Below are positions 8,598 to 16,328 of a stretch of DNA of 64,000 nucleotides, piece after piece. The position numbers were made by a program, and so were the translations under genes. The DNA comes from UBA1930 sp943371535 (GTDB lineage: Bacteria > Bacteroidota > Bacteroidia > Chitinophagales > Chitinophagaceae): assembly GCA_943371535.1 (NCBI GenBank), contig CALRVE020000009.1:1-64000 (forward strand), written 5' to 3'. Every line of letters starts with the position of its first letter. Position 1 is the stretch's first letter. The notes beneath the pieces were generated by a model. That model was not told the DNA's origin, made no database searches, and was given only the letters and a program-made list of their open reading frames with translations.

Positions 8598-10256
8598 TTA
8601 TCCGTTATACATAATGCTGTAATATTCGTCTGCCATTCTATTGCTATCAAACTGCACTTTAACATCGCTCATACCATTTTTTACAATAGTTCTCCAAGCA
8701 TCTTTGTTTTCGTAATACATTGGAATAATTTCATTTTCTAAAATTTCGTACACTTTGTTCAAATCATATTGATCTTGATCGTGTGTACTCATATTTGCAT
8801 AATCTGCTTGTGGTACAACAAAGCTGTTAATACCATGTTTAGAAAACTCTGGAATCCATCCATCATCTGTACCAAAATTAACTGCACCATTCATAGCAGC
8901 AGTCATACCACTTGTTCCACTTGCTTCTCTTGGTACACGAGGATTATTTAACCAAACATCGGCACCTTGTTTTAAACGACGACTTAAAAACAATTCGTAT
9001 CCAATTAATACCGATACATTTTTATATTTTTTACTTAAATGTACCAATTGATTAAACTGAGAAATTGCAGGATAATCTTGTGGATAAGGTTTTCCAGCCC
9101 AAATAATTTGAACAGGATATTTGGTGTTGCTCAACATTTTTTCAAAACGTTGCATATCGTAAGTCAATAAATCGGCACGTTTATACCCTGCAAATCTTCT
9201 TGCCCAAACAATGGTTAATACATTTGGATCAAATAATTTACCTGTTTGATCGGCCACTATTTCAAATGCTCTTTTCTTTAAATACCATTTTCTATCATCT
9301 AATCCTGCATCATCATTTTCATCGGCAAAACGGTACAAAGGATTATCGGCCCAATAAGTATAATTTTGAGCGTTTGTAATTGCAGCAATAGGACAAATAC
9401 CTTCGTAATGCTTCCACATTTCGTTACTTACTTTTCCATGCAATTGAGAAACACCATTTGCTTTTCTGGCAAAACGTAATGCTACTAATGAGTGGTTAAA
9501 TTGATCATCGTTTAAACCAGTTAATCTTCTTACTTCATCAATACTTAATCCGCAGAAATAACTCATTTTATGACACAAATAAATATCATGTTTTTCGTTA
9601 CCTGCTTCTTCTGGCGTATGTGTAGTAAATACCAAATGTTTCTTTAATTCAAGTACACTTTTGTATTTATTTTTCAATAAATAAAATGCTGAAGAAATGC
9701 CATGAGCTTCGTTTAAATGATATACATCTGGGTTAAAACCTAATTCATCAATCAATTTTGCACCACCCACACCCAATAAAATAAATTGAGCTACTTTGGT
9801 AGAAACATTAGCATCGTATAAGCGATGGGTAATGGTTTGAGAAACATAATCGTTCTCAGGTAAATCGGTACTTAATAAAAATAGAGGAGCACTGTTAAAA
9901 GTAGTAGGGTTTAAATACCAAGCTTTCACCCAAACAGGATGATCATGAATATCTATTTGAAACTTAATTCCAGTATCTTCTAAAAAATCAACTGTTTTTT
10001 CCATCCATGCTGGTTGCAAAGTTTGATCTTGATTACGTGTTTGATCGTAATAGCCATACTTCCATAACATACCAATACCAATCATATTTTGTTTTAACTC
10101 ATAAGCACTGCGTAAGTGAGAACCTGCTAAAAAGCCTAAACCACCACTATAAATTTTTAGTGGTTGATGAATGGCAAACTCCATAGAGAAGTATGCAGCC
10201 TTTGTTGTGTACTTTGGGTTTACTTGGTAAGGAACTTCAAAATTTCTAAAACTCAT
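8598..10256 (-). CDS. GT35-family alpha-glucan phosphorylase homologue lacking the PLP lysine
   Basis: 552 residues, the short form of the alpha-glucan phosphorylase family. Typical blocks are YFSMEFAIHQPLKIYSGGLGFLAGSH, HLNEAHGISSAF, VFTTHTPEEAGNEKHD, FDPNVLTIVWARRFAGYKRADLL and ASGTSGM. Known members release glucose-1-phosphate from glycogen or maltodextrin with pyridoxal phosphate held by a Lys in SGTSGMK. Here that position is Thr452 (codon ACT on the minus strand, plus-strand bases 8901-8903). It is therefore either a variant subfamily or not a normal phosphorylase. The neighbours are not glycogen genes. Family sure, reaction uncertain. Confidence 0.85.
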   Translation of the reverse strand: MSFRNFEVPYQVNPKYTTKAAYFSMEFAIHQPLKIYSGGLGFLAGSHLRSAYELKQNMIGIGMLWKYGYYDQTRNQDQTLQPAWMEKTVDFLEDTGIKFQIDIHDHPVWVKAWYLNPTTFNSAPLFLLSTDLPENDYVSQTITHRLYDANVSTKVAQFILLGVGGAKLIDELGFNPDVYHLNEAHGISSAFYLLKNKYKSVLELKKHLVFTTHTPEEAGNEKHDIYLCHKMSYFCGLSIDEVRRLTGLNDDQFNHSLVALRFARKANGVSQLHGKVSNEMWKHYEGICPIAAITNAQNYTYWADNPLYRFADENDDAGLDDRKWYLKKRAFEIVADQTGKLFDPNVLTIVWARRFAGYKRADLLTYDMQRFEKMLSNTKYPVQIIWAGKPYPQDYPAISQFNQLVHLSKKYKNVSVLIGYELFLSRRLKQGADVWLNNPRVPREASGTSGMTAAMNGAVNFGTDDGWIPEFSKHGINSFVVPQADYANMSTHDQDQYDLNKVYEILENEIIPMYYENKDAWRTIVKNGMSDVKVQFDSNRMADEYYSIMYNG

Positions 10257-10423
10257 AGTTGCGTTTTTGGTTTACAAACAGCCGCAATATAACGGCTTTT
10301 TATTAAAATGTACTTTTTACACATTAAGGCAGGCATATTAATGATAAAAAGTTTGAATAACATTGTTCGAGTAAAAATAGGGGAATTGATTTGCTGAAAA
10401 AAGGCTGTGGGAAACTAATGAAT

Positions 10424-10461
10424 AAAAAAACACCTATTTGAGTGAAGAATAGGTGTTTTTT
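10424..10461. terminator. Rho-independent terminator downstream of bioB
   Basis: CACCTATT (10431-10438) pairs with AATAGGTG (10448-10455), flanked by A7 and T6. On the minus strand it ends the bioB transcript 16 bp after its stop. The rest of the 10257-10476 gap shows nothing else clear. Confidence 0.88.
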
Positions 10462-10476
10462 GAAATTTATAGAATC

Positions 10477-11472
10477 TTACGCCTCTACTACTTCTCTCAA
10501 ATATTGTTTTTCTTCTTTAAAAGCTTTACGTGGTTGTAAACCCAATAACTGAAACATTGCATTATCCTCATCAAAGCTTGGATTAGGTGTAGTTAATAAT
10601 TTATCGCCTGCAAAAATACTATTAGCACCAGCCATAAAACATAATGCTTGCTCGGCTATACTCATATCAGTTCTACCAGCACTTAATCGTACCATAGTTG
10701 CTGGCATTAAAATACGAGCAGTTGAAATCATTCGAACCATATCCCAAATATCTACTTTCTTATTGTGCTGCAATGGAGTTCCTTTAACTGGCACTAAAGC
10801 ATTGATAGGTACACTTTCTGGATGTTTTTCCATAGTGCATAAAGTATGTAGCATGGTAATTCTATCTTGATGTGTTTCGCCCAATCCAATAATTCCACCA
10901 CAACAAACTGTTACTCCTGCTTTTCGAACATTGTCTAAAGTTTTTAAACGATCATCATAAGTTCTGGTAGTAATGATTTCGCTATAATGTTCTTCACTTG
11001 TATCAAGGTTATGATTGTAAGCATGCAAACCTGCATCGGCTAATTTATGAGCTTGTTCTTCAGTTAGCATTCCTAATGTGCAACAAACTTCCATGCCCAT
11101 TTGGTTAACACCCTTTACCATATCTAATACTCTATCAAAATCTTTGTTATCTCTCACTTCTCTCCAAGCAGCCCCCATACAAAACCTTGTACTACCAGCA
11201 TCTTTGGCTTTTTGTGCATATTCTAACACTTCTTCTTTTTTCATTAAAGCCTGTACATTTACATCAGTACTGTATCTAGCAGCTTGTGGACAGTAAGAAC
11301 AATCTTCACTACAGCCACCTGTTTTAATACTTAATAAAGTACAAACTTGTACTTCGGCAGTATCGTTATATTTTCTATGTAGTTCTGCAGCTTTAAATAC
11401 CAATTCTAATAAAGGAGCATTATATATTTCTTGAATTTCTTCGATAGACCAATTGTTTCTAATATCGTTCAT
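10477..11472 (-). CDS. bioB: Biotin synthase
   Basis: Radical SAM enzyme that inserts sulfur into dethiobiotin. I start at ATG 11472 (331 residues, MNDIRNNWSIEEIQEIYN) because it follows a consensus -7 box. The longer frame adds 18 unrelated residues. The radical SAM cluster is C54-x3-C58-x2-C61 (CSEDCSYC). Further conserved blocks are CMGAAWREVRD, CCTLGML, YNHNLDTS and a late Arg in RLSAGRTDMS that fits the [2Fe-2S] ligand set. No other biotin genes are adjacent. A terminator on each side makes it a single-gene unit. Confidence 0.95.
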   Translation of the reverse strand: MNDIRNNWSIEEIQEIYNAPLLELVFKAAELHRKYNDTAEVQVCTLLSIKTGGCSEDCSYCPQAARYSTDVNVQALMKKEEVLEYAQKAKDAGSTRFCMGAAWREVRDNKDFDRVLDMVKGVNQMGMEVCCTLGMLTEEQAHKLADAGLHAYNHNLDTSEEHYSEIITTRTYDDRLKTLDNVRKAGVTVCCGGIIGLGETHQDRITMLHTLCTMEKHPESVPINALVPVKGTPLQHNKKVDIWDMVRMISTARILMPATMVRLSAGRTDMSIAEQALCFMAGANSIFAGDKLLTTPNPSFDEDNAMFQLLGLQPRKAFKEEKQYLREVVEA

Positions 11473-11492
11473 GCTATAACATTTTTGTTTAG

Positions 11493-11500
11493 CAAATATA
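11493..11500 (-). promoter_or_regulatory. Candidate -7 promoter element for bioB
   Basis: TATATTTG on the minus strand matches TAnnTTTG exactly and lies 20 bp before the chosen bioB ATG at 11472. It argues against the upstream in-frame ATG at 11526, which would lie before the promoter. Confidence 0.55.
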
Positions 11501-11540
11501 GCAGGATGCATAAAAATAAAACCCATGTTGTATGAACATA

Positions 11541-11573
11541 AAAAAAGCGTAGCTGCAAATAGCAGAAACGCTT
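11541..11573 (-). terminator. Terminator of the persulfide/thioredoxin operon
   Basis: Read on the minus strand, AAGCG (11573-11569) pairs with CGCTT (11549-11545), enclosing an inner TCTGC/GCAGC-type stem, and is followed by a run of T. It lies 22 bp after the thioredoxin stop. Confidence 0.75.
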
Positions 11574-11595
11574 GTATTGAATTGTTGGTTTTTGA

Positions 11596-11904
11596 TTAAA
11601 TATGAGATTGCAAAATTTGCTCTAATTGTTTTGCAGCAACCACTCCCGATTGACGCCACAAAGTATTGCCTTCTTTAAAAATCATTAATGTTGGCACACC
11701 TTGTATTTGATAAGCTTGTGCCACTTGTGGATTTTTATCTACATCTACTTTAATAATGGTTACTTCATCTTTTAAAGTATCTTTTACTTGCTTTAAAATG
11801 GGAGCCATCATTTTGCATGGTCCACACCACTCGGCAAAAAAATCTACCAATACGGGCTTATTACTATTGATTACATTTTGAAATGAATTATGGCTGTTCG
11901 ACAT
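11596..11904 (-). CDS. Thioredoxin
   Basis: 102 residues from ATG 11904. The longer frame reads through the preceding gene. The WCGPC active site has Cys27 and Cys30, in DFFAEWCGPCKMMAPIL. The cis-Pro loop is GVPTLMIF. It overlaps the DUF6132 gene by 17 bp and is the last gene of the operon headed by the CstB-like enzyme. A role in reducing persulfides or rhodanese-bound sulfur is the natural inference. A housekeeping thioredoxin role cannot be excluded. Confidence 0.93.
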   Translation of the reverse strand: MSNSHNSFQNVINSNKPVLVDFFAEWCGPCKMMAPILKQVKDTLKDEVTIIKVDVDKNPQVAQAYQIQGVPTLMIFKEGNTLWRQSGVVAAKQLEQILQSHI

Positions 11905-12106
11905 TTTGTTTTTTTGTTTCTTGCTTAAATAAATTAAATACCATTGCACCCAAAATGGCAAAATAAATAGTGCTATTGGTTGGTTTAGAAGTGATGGCAC
12001 AAGTTCCTGAAGTACAACCTACCTGATCCCAATATACAAATCCAATAATTGCCCCAAATGCAGCACCAATGAAAGTTAATTTGTTAGCGTTAAACCACTT
12101 CTTCAT
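11888..12106 (-). CDS. Small membrane protein, DUF6132 type
   Basis: 72 residues from ATG 12106 (MKKWFNANKLTF). Two hydrophobic helices (about 10-27 and 45-60) flank a loop with the paired cysteines VGCTSGTCAI. The start overlaps the end of the gene above by 17 bp and its own end overlaps thioredoxin by 17 bp, indicating tight translational coupling. Function is unknown. The CxxxxC loop next to rhodaneses and thioredoxin suggests handling of sulfur or disulfides at the inner membrane (inference). Confidence 0.75.
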   Translation of the reverse strand: MKKWFNANKLTFIGAAFGAIIGFVYWDQVGCTSGTCAITSKPTNSTIYFAILGAMVFNLFKQETKKQNVEQP

Positions 12107-12326
12107 AGGTAATTTCTTTAGAATTTTTAAAATCTTTATTAATGGGTGTTGTTGTACAAGCTTGTGAACCACAACATCCAATATTTGCTATGGATAATAC
12201 AACAAATAATGCACCAACAAATGCAAACACATATTCTTTTTGATTGATTCCTTGCACAAGAATGATAATACCTAATACCAATCTCAACAATCGCATAATA
12301 TTCCAGCCTTGAATTATTTTTTTCAT
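12090..12326 (-). CDS. Small membrane protein, YgaP-transmembrane/DUF2892-like
   Basis: 78 residues. Two hydrophobic segments (about 10-25 and 30-48) resemble the membrane part of YgaP-type rhodaneses, then IGCCGSQACTTT gives a three-Cys cluster. It lies 6 bp after the stand-alone rhodanese gene, so the pair may be a split version of the fused rhodanese-TM proteins. An internal ATG (Met11) is an alternative start. Confidence 0.72.
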   Translation of the reverse strand: MKKIIQGWNIMRLLRLVLGIIILVQGINQKEYVFAFVGALFVVLSIANIGCCGSQACTTTPINKDFKNSKEITYEEVV

Positions 12327-12332
12327 AACTAC

Positions 12333-12641
12333 TTATATTTTACTTTGTAAATTATTCCATGCACCACCATTATAAACTGTTATTCCAGCATTTTTAAGCG
12401 TTTGTTTAGCCATACTACTTCTTGCTCCACTTCTACAAACTGTAATGATGGGTTTATTTTTTTTCTTCAATTCTACAATCTTACTTTTTAGTTGATCTAA
12501 TGGGATATTGATGGCATTTTTAACATGACCCGATTTAAATTCTTGCACCGATCTAACATCTACAATAACTGCACCATTTTGCACTAACTCTTTAAAGTTA
12601 ACTGGTGTTGGAAAAAAGATATTTTTAATAAATTGAAACAT
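12333..12641 (-). CDS. Single-domain rhodanese
   Basis: 102 residues from ATG 12641; the longer frame overlaps the CstB-like gene. The rhodanese fold shows VIVDVRSVQEFKSGHVKNAINIP, and the active-site loop is CRSGARS with Cys69. It transfers sulfane sulfur via a cysteine persulfide. It starts 16 bp after the CstB-like stop and is followed by two small membrane proteins and thioredoxin. Confidence 0.9.
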   Translation of the reverse strand: MFQFIKNIFFPTPVNFKELVQNGAVIVDVRSVQEFKSGHVKNAINIPLDQLKSKIVELKKKNKPIITVCRSGARSSMAKQTLKNAGITVYNGGAWNNLQSKI

Positions 12642-12657
12642 AAAAATTACATTGATT

Positions 12658-14076
12658 TTATAAAAGTGTTGATGGACAAACGTATTCGGTAATTTGAAAT
12701 TTTCCTTGCTCTTTAATGGATTTAAATCCTCCAGCAACATTGATTAAATTATTGTAGCCTCTTGCTTTTAAAATTGAAATAAAAATCATAGATCTATAAC
12801 CACCAGCACAGTGTATATAATGAGTTTTATTTTTATCTATTGATGTGAAATTTTGATTGATAAAATCTAATGGCAAATTCTCTGCATCAATGATATGTTC
12901 ACTATCAAATTCACTTTTTTTACGAACATCTACAATTGAAATTTCATTTTCTGAACCAATGTTGAACAAAGTTTCTGCATTAATTGATTCTATTGTATCA
13001 ATTTCATTTCCAACATTTTTCCATGCATCAAATCCACCAGCTAAATAACCAATACAATAATCGTATCCAACTCTTGCCAATCTGGTAACAACTTCTTCTT
13101 CCCTACCTTCATCGGCAACCAATAAAATAGGTTGTTTAATGTCGGTAATTAAGGTTCCAACCCAAGGAGCAAAGCTTCCATCAATGCCTATGTTGATTGA
13201 GTTTGGTAGAAATCCTTTTGCAAAAATTTCAGGATCTCTAGTATCCAAAATCACTGCATTGGTTTCGTTTGCTGCCACATCAAAAGCTTGTGGCGATAAA
13301 GCATGATTTCCTCTTGCTAAAACAGTATCAATACTATCATACCCTTGAATATTCATCAGTACATTTAATGGAAAATAAGCAGGTGGAGCAACTAAACCTG
13401 TAAGCACTTCTTTTACAAATTCTTCTTTCGTCATATCAACACGTAAAGCATAATTTGTTTTCTTCTGATTGCCTAAAGTATCTGTTGTTTCTTTACTCAT
13501 ATTTTTACCACATGCACTACCTGCTCCATGTGCTGGGTATACAATAATATCATCGGCCAATGGCATTATTTTATTTCTTAAGGAATCGTATAAATGTGCT
13601 GCTAAAATATCTTCTGTTAATTCAGCTTTTACTTTTTGTGCTAAATCTGGGCGACCAACATCACCAATAAATAAAGTATCGCCAGAAAACAATGCTTTTT
13701 CTTTTCCAGTTTCATCAATTAATAAAAAACATGAACTTTCCATTGTATGGCCAGGTGTATGCAATACTTTTATTTGCAAATTCCCTAATTGAAAAATTTG
13801 ATTATCTGTTGCAGAAATGCAACCAAAAGCACAAGCTGCGTTAGGCCCATATACTATTGATGCTCCAGTTTTTTTACTGAGATCAATATGACCAGAAACA
13901 AAGTCGGCATGAAAGTGCGTTTCAAAAATATATTTAATTGTAGCACCATTTTTTGCAGCTTTTTCAATGTAGGGCTGAACTTCTCTTAATGGATCTATGA
14001 TTGCTGCTTCACCATTACTTTCAATGTAATAAGCACCTTGTGCTAAGCAACCTGTGTAAATTTGTTCAATAATCAT
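12658..14076 (-). CDS. CstB-like persulfide dioxygenase with pseudo-rhodanese and rhodanese domains
   Basis: 472 residues in three parts. The N-terminal MBL-fold persulfide dioxygenase has THFHADFVSGH (His54, His56, Asp58), His110 in HTPGH and Asp133 in FSGDTLF. A middle rhodanese-like domain (about 255-370) has VADEGREEE where the catalytic Cys loop should be, so it is inactive. A C-terminal rhodanese has Cys423 in HCAGGYR. This order matches the CstB family, which oxidises persulfides to sulfite/thiosulfate. It heads the five-gene sulfur operon. A perfect CRP-type palindrome lies 49 bp upstream. Confidence 0.88.
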   Translation of the reverse strand: MIIEQIYTGCLAQGAYYIESNGEAAIIDPLREVQPYIEKAAKNGATIKYIFETHFHADFVSGHIDLSKKTGASIVYGPNAACAFGCISATDNQIFQLGNLQIKVLHTPGHTMESSCFLLIDETGKEKALFSGDTLFIGDVGRPDLAQKVKAELTEDILAAHLYDSLRNKIMPLADDIIVYPAHGAGSACGKNMSKETTDTLGNQKKTNYALRVDMTKEEFVKEVLTGLVAPPAYFPLNVLMNIQGYDSIDTVLARGNHALSPQAFDVAANETNAVILDTRDPEIFAKGFLPNSINIGIDGSFAPWVGTLITDIKQPILLVADEGREEEVVTRLARVGYDYCIGYLAGGFDAWKNVGNEIDTIESINAETLFNIGSENEISIVDVRKKSEFDSEHIIDAENLPLDFINQNFTSIDKNKTHYIHCAGGYRSMIFISILKARGYNNLINVAGGFKSIKEQGKFQITEYVCPSTLL

Positions 14077-14124
14077 AATTGCAATATTTAGAGTGCAAAT
14101 ATGATTATTGAATTATACTTTTTT

Positions 14125-14140
14125 TGTGACAAAAGTCACA
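14125..14140. promoter_or_regulatory. CRP/FNR-type operator upstream of the persulfide operon
   Basis: TGTGACAAAAGTCACA is a perfect inverted repeat and fits TGTGA-N6-TCACA exactly. It ends 49 bp before the CstB-like ATG, with a possible -7 box CATATTTG between. It is not followed by a T-tract on the minus strand, so a terminator for uxuA is unlikely. Confidence 0.6.
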
Positions 14141-14159
14141 TTCAAGCCTAGTAAATGTT

Positions 14160-15341
14160 TTAGTACAAACTTTTAACAATTCCCATTTCTAAACCCCTTA
14201 ATTCTGCTAAACCTCTCAATCGGCCAATAGCACTATAACCGGGATTGGTTTGCTTTTTCAAATCATCCAGCATTTGATGACCATGATCTGGTCTCATAGG
14301 TATTGAAATATTTCTGTTTTGCATAACAGCAACAATTTCTTTCACCACTGCATACATATCTACATCTCCTTCTAAGTGATTGTCTTCATAAAAATCGCCT
14401 AACTCATTTCTCTTGGTACTCCTTAAATGAATGAAATTAATTCTATTGGCAAAATGCCGCACCATTGCAGGTAAATCATTATCGGCTATTACACCAAATG
14501 AACCTGTACAAAAACATAATCCATTGTTGAGCGATGGAACTGCATTGAATAATTCTGCAACATCATTTGCTGTACTCACCACTCTTGGTAAACCTAGTAA
14601 AGCATAAGGAGGATCATCGGGATGAATGACCATTTTTACATTACAAGCATCGGCAACAGGAATAATTTTTTGCAGAAAGTAGATTAAATGGGCTCTCAAT
14701 TTATTGGCATCAATGCCCTTGTATTTATTCAATGCTTGTTGAAATTGTTCAGTTGTAAAACTTTCTTCACTACCCGGCAAGCCTTTAATTATGTTTTGGG
14801 ATAGCAATAATTTTTCAGCATCTGTCATAGAGTTGAATCGGTTAGTTGCTAATTCAATTTCTTGAGCTGAATAATCTTCTTCTGCATGTTGTCTTTTCAA
14901 AATAAATAAATCAAATGCAACAAATGCAGTACGTTCGTACAATAAGGCTAAAGAGCCATCTGGCATTGGGTAAGCAAGATTGGTTCTTGTCCAATCCATT
15001 ACAGGCATAAAATTATAGGTGATAATATGTATATCACATGCACTTAAATTTTGAATGGATTGTTGATAATTAGCAATATAATTTTCAAACCCATTAGACT
15101 GTGTTTTAATGGCTTCATGCACTGGAACACTTTCAACAACATCCCAATTTAAGCCAGCTGCTTCAATAATATTTTTACGAAGCTGAATTTCTTCTATAGT
15201 CCATACTTCACCATTGGGAATATGGTGTAATGCTGAAACTACACCAGTACAACCAGCTTGCTTGATATCACTTAAACTAACAGGATCATTAGGACCATAC
15301 CAACGCATGGTTTGCGTCATGCCAAATATTTTTTTGCTCAT
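14160..15341 (-). CDS. uxuA: Mannonate dehydratase
   Basis: 393 residues, full length. Dehydrates D-mannonate to 2-keto-3-deoxy-D-gluconate in the cytoplasm. Family blocks: MTQTMRWYGPNDPVSL near the N-terminus, VVSALHHIPNGEVW, VVESVPVHEAIK, MVIHPDDPPYALLGLPRVVS (metal-binding His), CFCTGSFGV and MRPDHGHQMLDD near the end. It lies 11 bp downstream of the SDR oxidoreductase and forms the glucuronate branch with it. The pair is divergent from a LacI regulator with a palindromic operator candidate between them. Confidence 0.96.
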   Translation of the reverse strand: MSKKIFGMTQTMRWYGPNDPVSLSDIKQAGCTGVVSALHHIPNGEVWTIEEIQLRKNIIEAAGLNWDVVESVPVHEAIKTQSNGFENYIANYQQSIQNLSACDIHIITYNFMPVMDWTRTNLAYPMPDGSLALLYERTAFVAFDLFILKRQHAEEDYSAQEIELATNRFNSMTDAEKLLLSQNIIKGLPGSEESFTTEQFQQALNKYKGIDANKLRAHLIYFLQKIIPVADACNVKMVIHPDDPPYALLGLPRVVSTANDVAELFNAVPSLNNGLCFCTGSFGVIADNDLPAMVRHFANRINFIHLRSTKRNELGDFYEDNHLEGDVDMYAVVKEIVAVMQNRNISIPMRPDHGHQMLDDLKKQTNPGYSAIGRLRGLAELRGLEMGIVKSLY

Positions 15342-15352
15342 TGTATATATTT

Positions 15353-16180
15353 TTAAACACCACTAAAATTATTGAATCCACCATCAACACCAATTTCAGT
15401 TCCAGTAACAAACTTAGATGCATCGCTCAATAAATAAATCAATGCTCCTTCTAATTCATGAGCATTACCAAAACGCTTAAATGGTGTATGTTGAATTATA
15501 GTATTGCCTCTAGCAGTTAAACTACCATCTTCCTGAGTTAAGAGAGTTTTATTTTGTTCTGTTAAAAAGAAACCTGGCATAATAGTGTTTACACGAATTT
15601 TATCTGAATAACGATTGGCTACTTCTGTAGCAAACCATTTGGTGTAACAATCAATTGCAGCTTTACCCATACTATAACCCAATACTTTGGTTAAAGCTCT
15701 TTTGCCACTTACAGATGATATGTTTACAATGCTGCCAAACCCTTGTTGTGCCATTACTTTTCCAAATATTTGAGAGGGCAATAATGTACCCCATACATTT
15801 AAATGCATGGCTTTTTGTAAGCCTTCCATATTCATATCAAACACATCAGCAGTTGGTTGAATTACAGCTTCTGGAACATTACCACCAGCAGCATTTACCA
15901 ATCCATCAATTGTACCAAATGTTTGTACAATTATCTCTTTAGCAGCAGTTAAATCATCTGCATTCAATACATCGGCTACTAAGGCTAACGCTTTGCCACC
16001 TTGGGCAATAATATTACTGGCACGTTCGGTAGCAATGGCTTTATTTCTACCCATTATAATTACAGTTCCACCTGCTTTAGCAATGGCTTGTACAAATGCA
16101 TTCCCAAGCACTCCAGTACCACCTGTTACTACAATTACTTTATCTTTTAACGAAAACAAATCAATCATTTCTTGTTGCAT
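15353..16180 (-). CDS. SDR-family D-mannonate oxidoreductase (fructuronate reductase)
   Basis: 275 residues. The NAD(P) Rossmann motif is TGGTGVLG, followed by NAAGG, the catalytic Ser in NISSVSG and YSMGK (Tyr and Lys). The C-terminus is VDGGFNN. It is an SDR, not the long-chain UxuB type, but its position directly before uxuA indicates reduction of D-fructuronate to D-mannonate. Substrate is inferred from the operon. Start ATG 16180; Met5 is possible. Confidence 0.85.
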   Translation of the reverse strand: MQQEMIDLFSLKDKVIVVTGGTGVLGNAFVQAIAKAGGTVIIMGRNKAIATERASNIIAQGGKALALVADVLNADDLTAAKEIIVQTFGTIDGLVNAAGGNVPEAVIQPTADVFDMNMEGLQKAMHLNVWGTLLPSQIFGKVMAQQGFGSIVNISSVSGKRALTKVLGYSMGKAAIDCYTKWFATEVANRYSDKIRVNTIMPGFFLTEQNKTLLTQEDGSLTARGNTIIQHTPFKRFGNAHELEGALIYLLSDASKFVTGTEIGVDGGFNNFSGV

Positions 16181-16221
16181 AATAAAAATTTCAGAGAGGT
16201 TGATGCCGTAAAATTCACAAC

Positions 16222-16274
16222 AAAATGTACATCATCCTACAATTTCACTACTATATTTACTACATCGTTGTAGT
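16222..16274 (-). promoter_or_regulatory. Palindromic LacI-type operator and promoter region of the uxuA operon
   Basis: ACTACATCGTTGTAGT (16259-16274) is an inverted repeat with a central CpG, the usual form of LacI-family operators. It sits between the uxuA operon and the divergent LacI gene. On the minus strand a TACATTTTG-like -7 box lies about 30 bp further toward the SDR gene (around 16229-16222). Binding by the adjacent regulator is inferred. Confidence 0.55.
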
Positions 16275-16328
16275 TATTTTTTCGTAAAAAAGAAAATATT
16301 TTCGTTGAATTTTGTATAAATCATTGGT

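Noticed and set aside
13469..13792. Plus-strand ORF of 107 codons
   Set aside because: Antisense shadow of the MBL domain of the CstB-like gene.
14125..14140. The TGTGAC palindrome as a terminator of uxuA
   Set aside because: On the minus strand the stem is followed by A residues, not T, so it does not have terminator form for uxuA.
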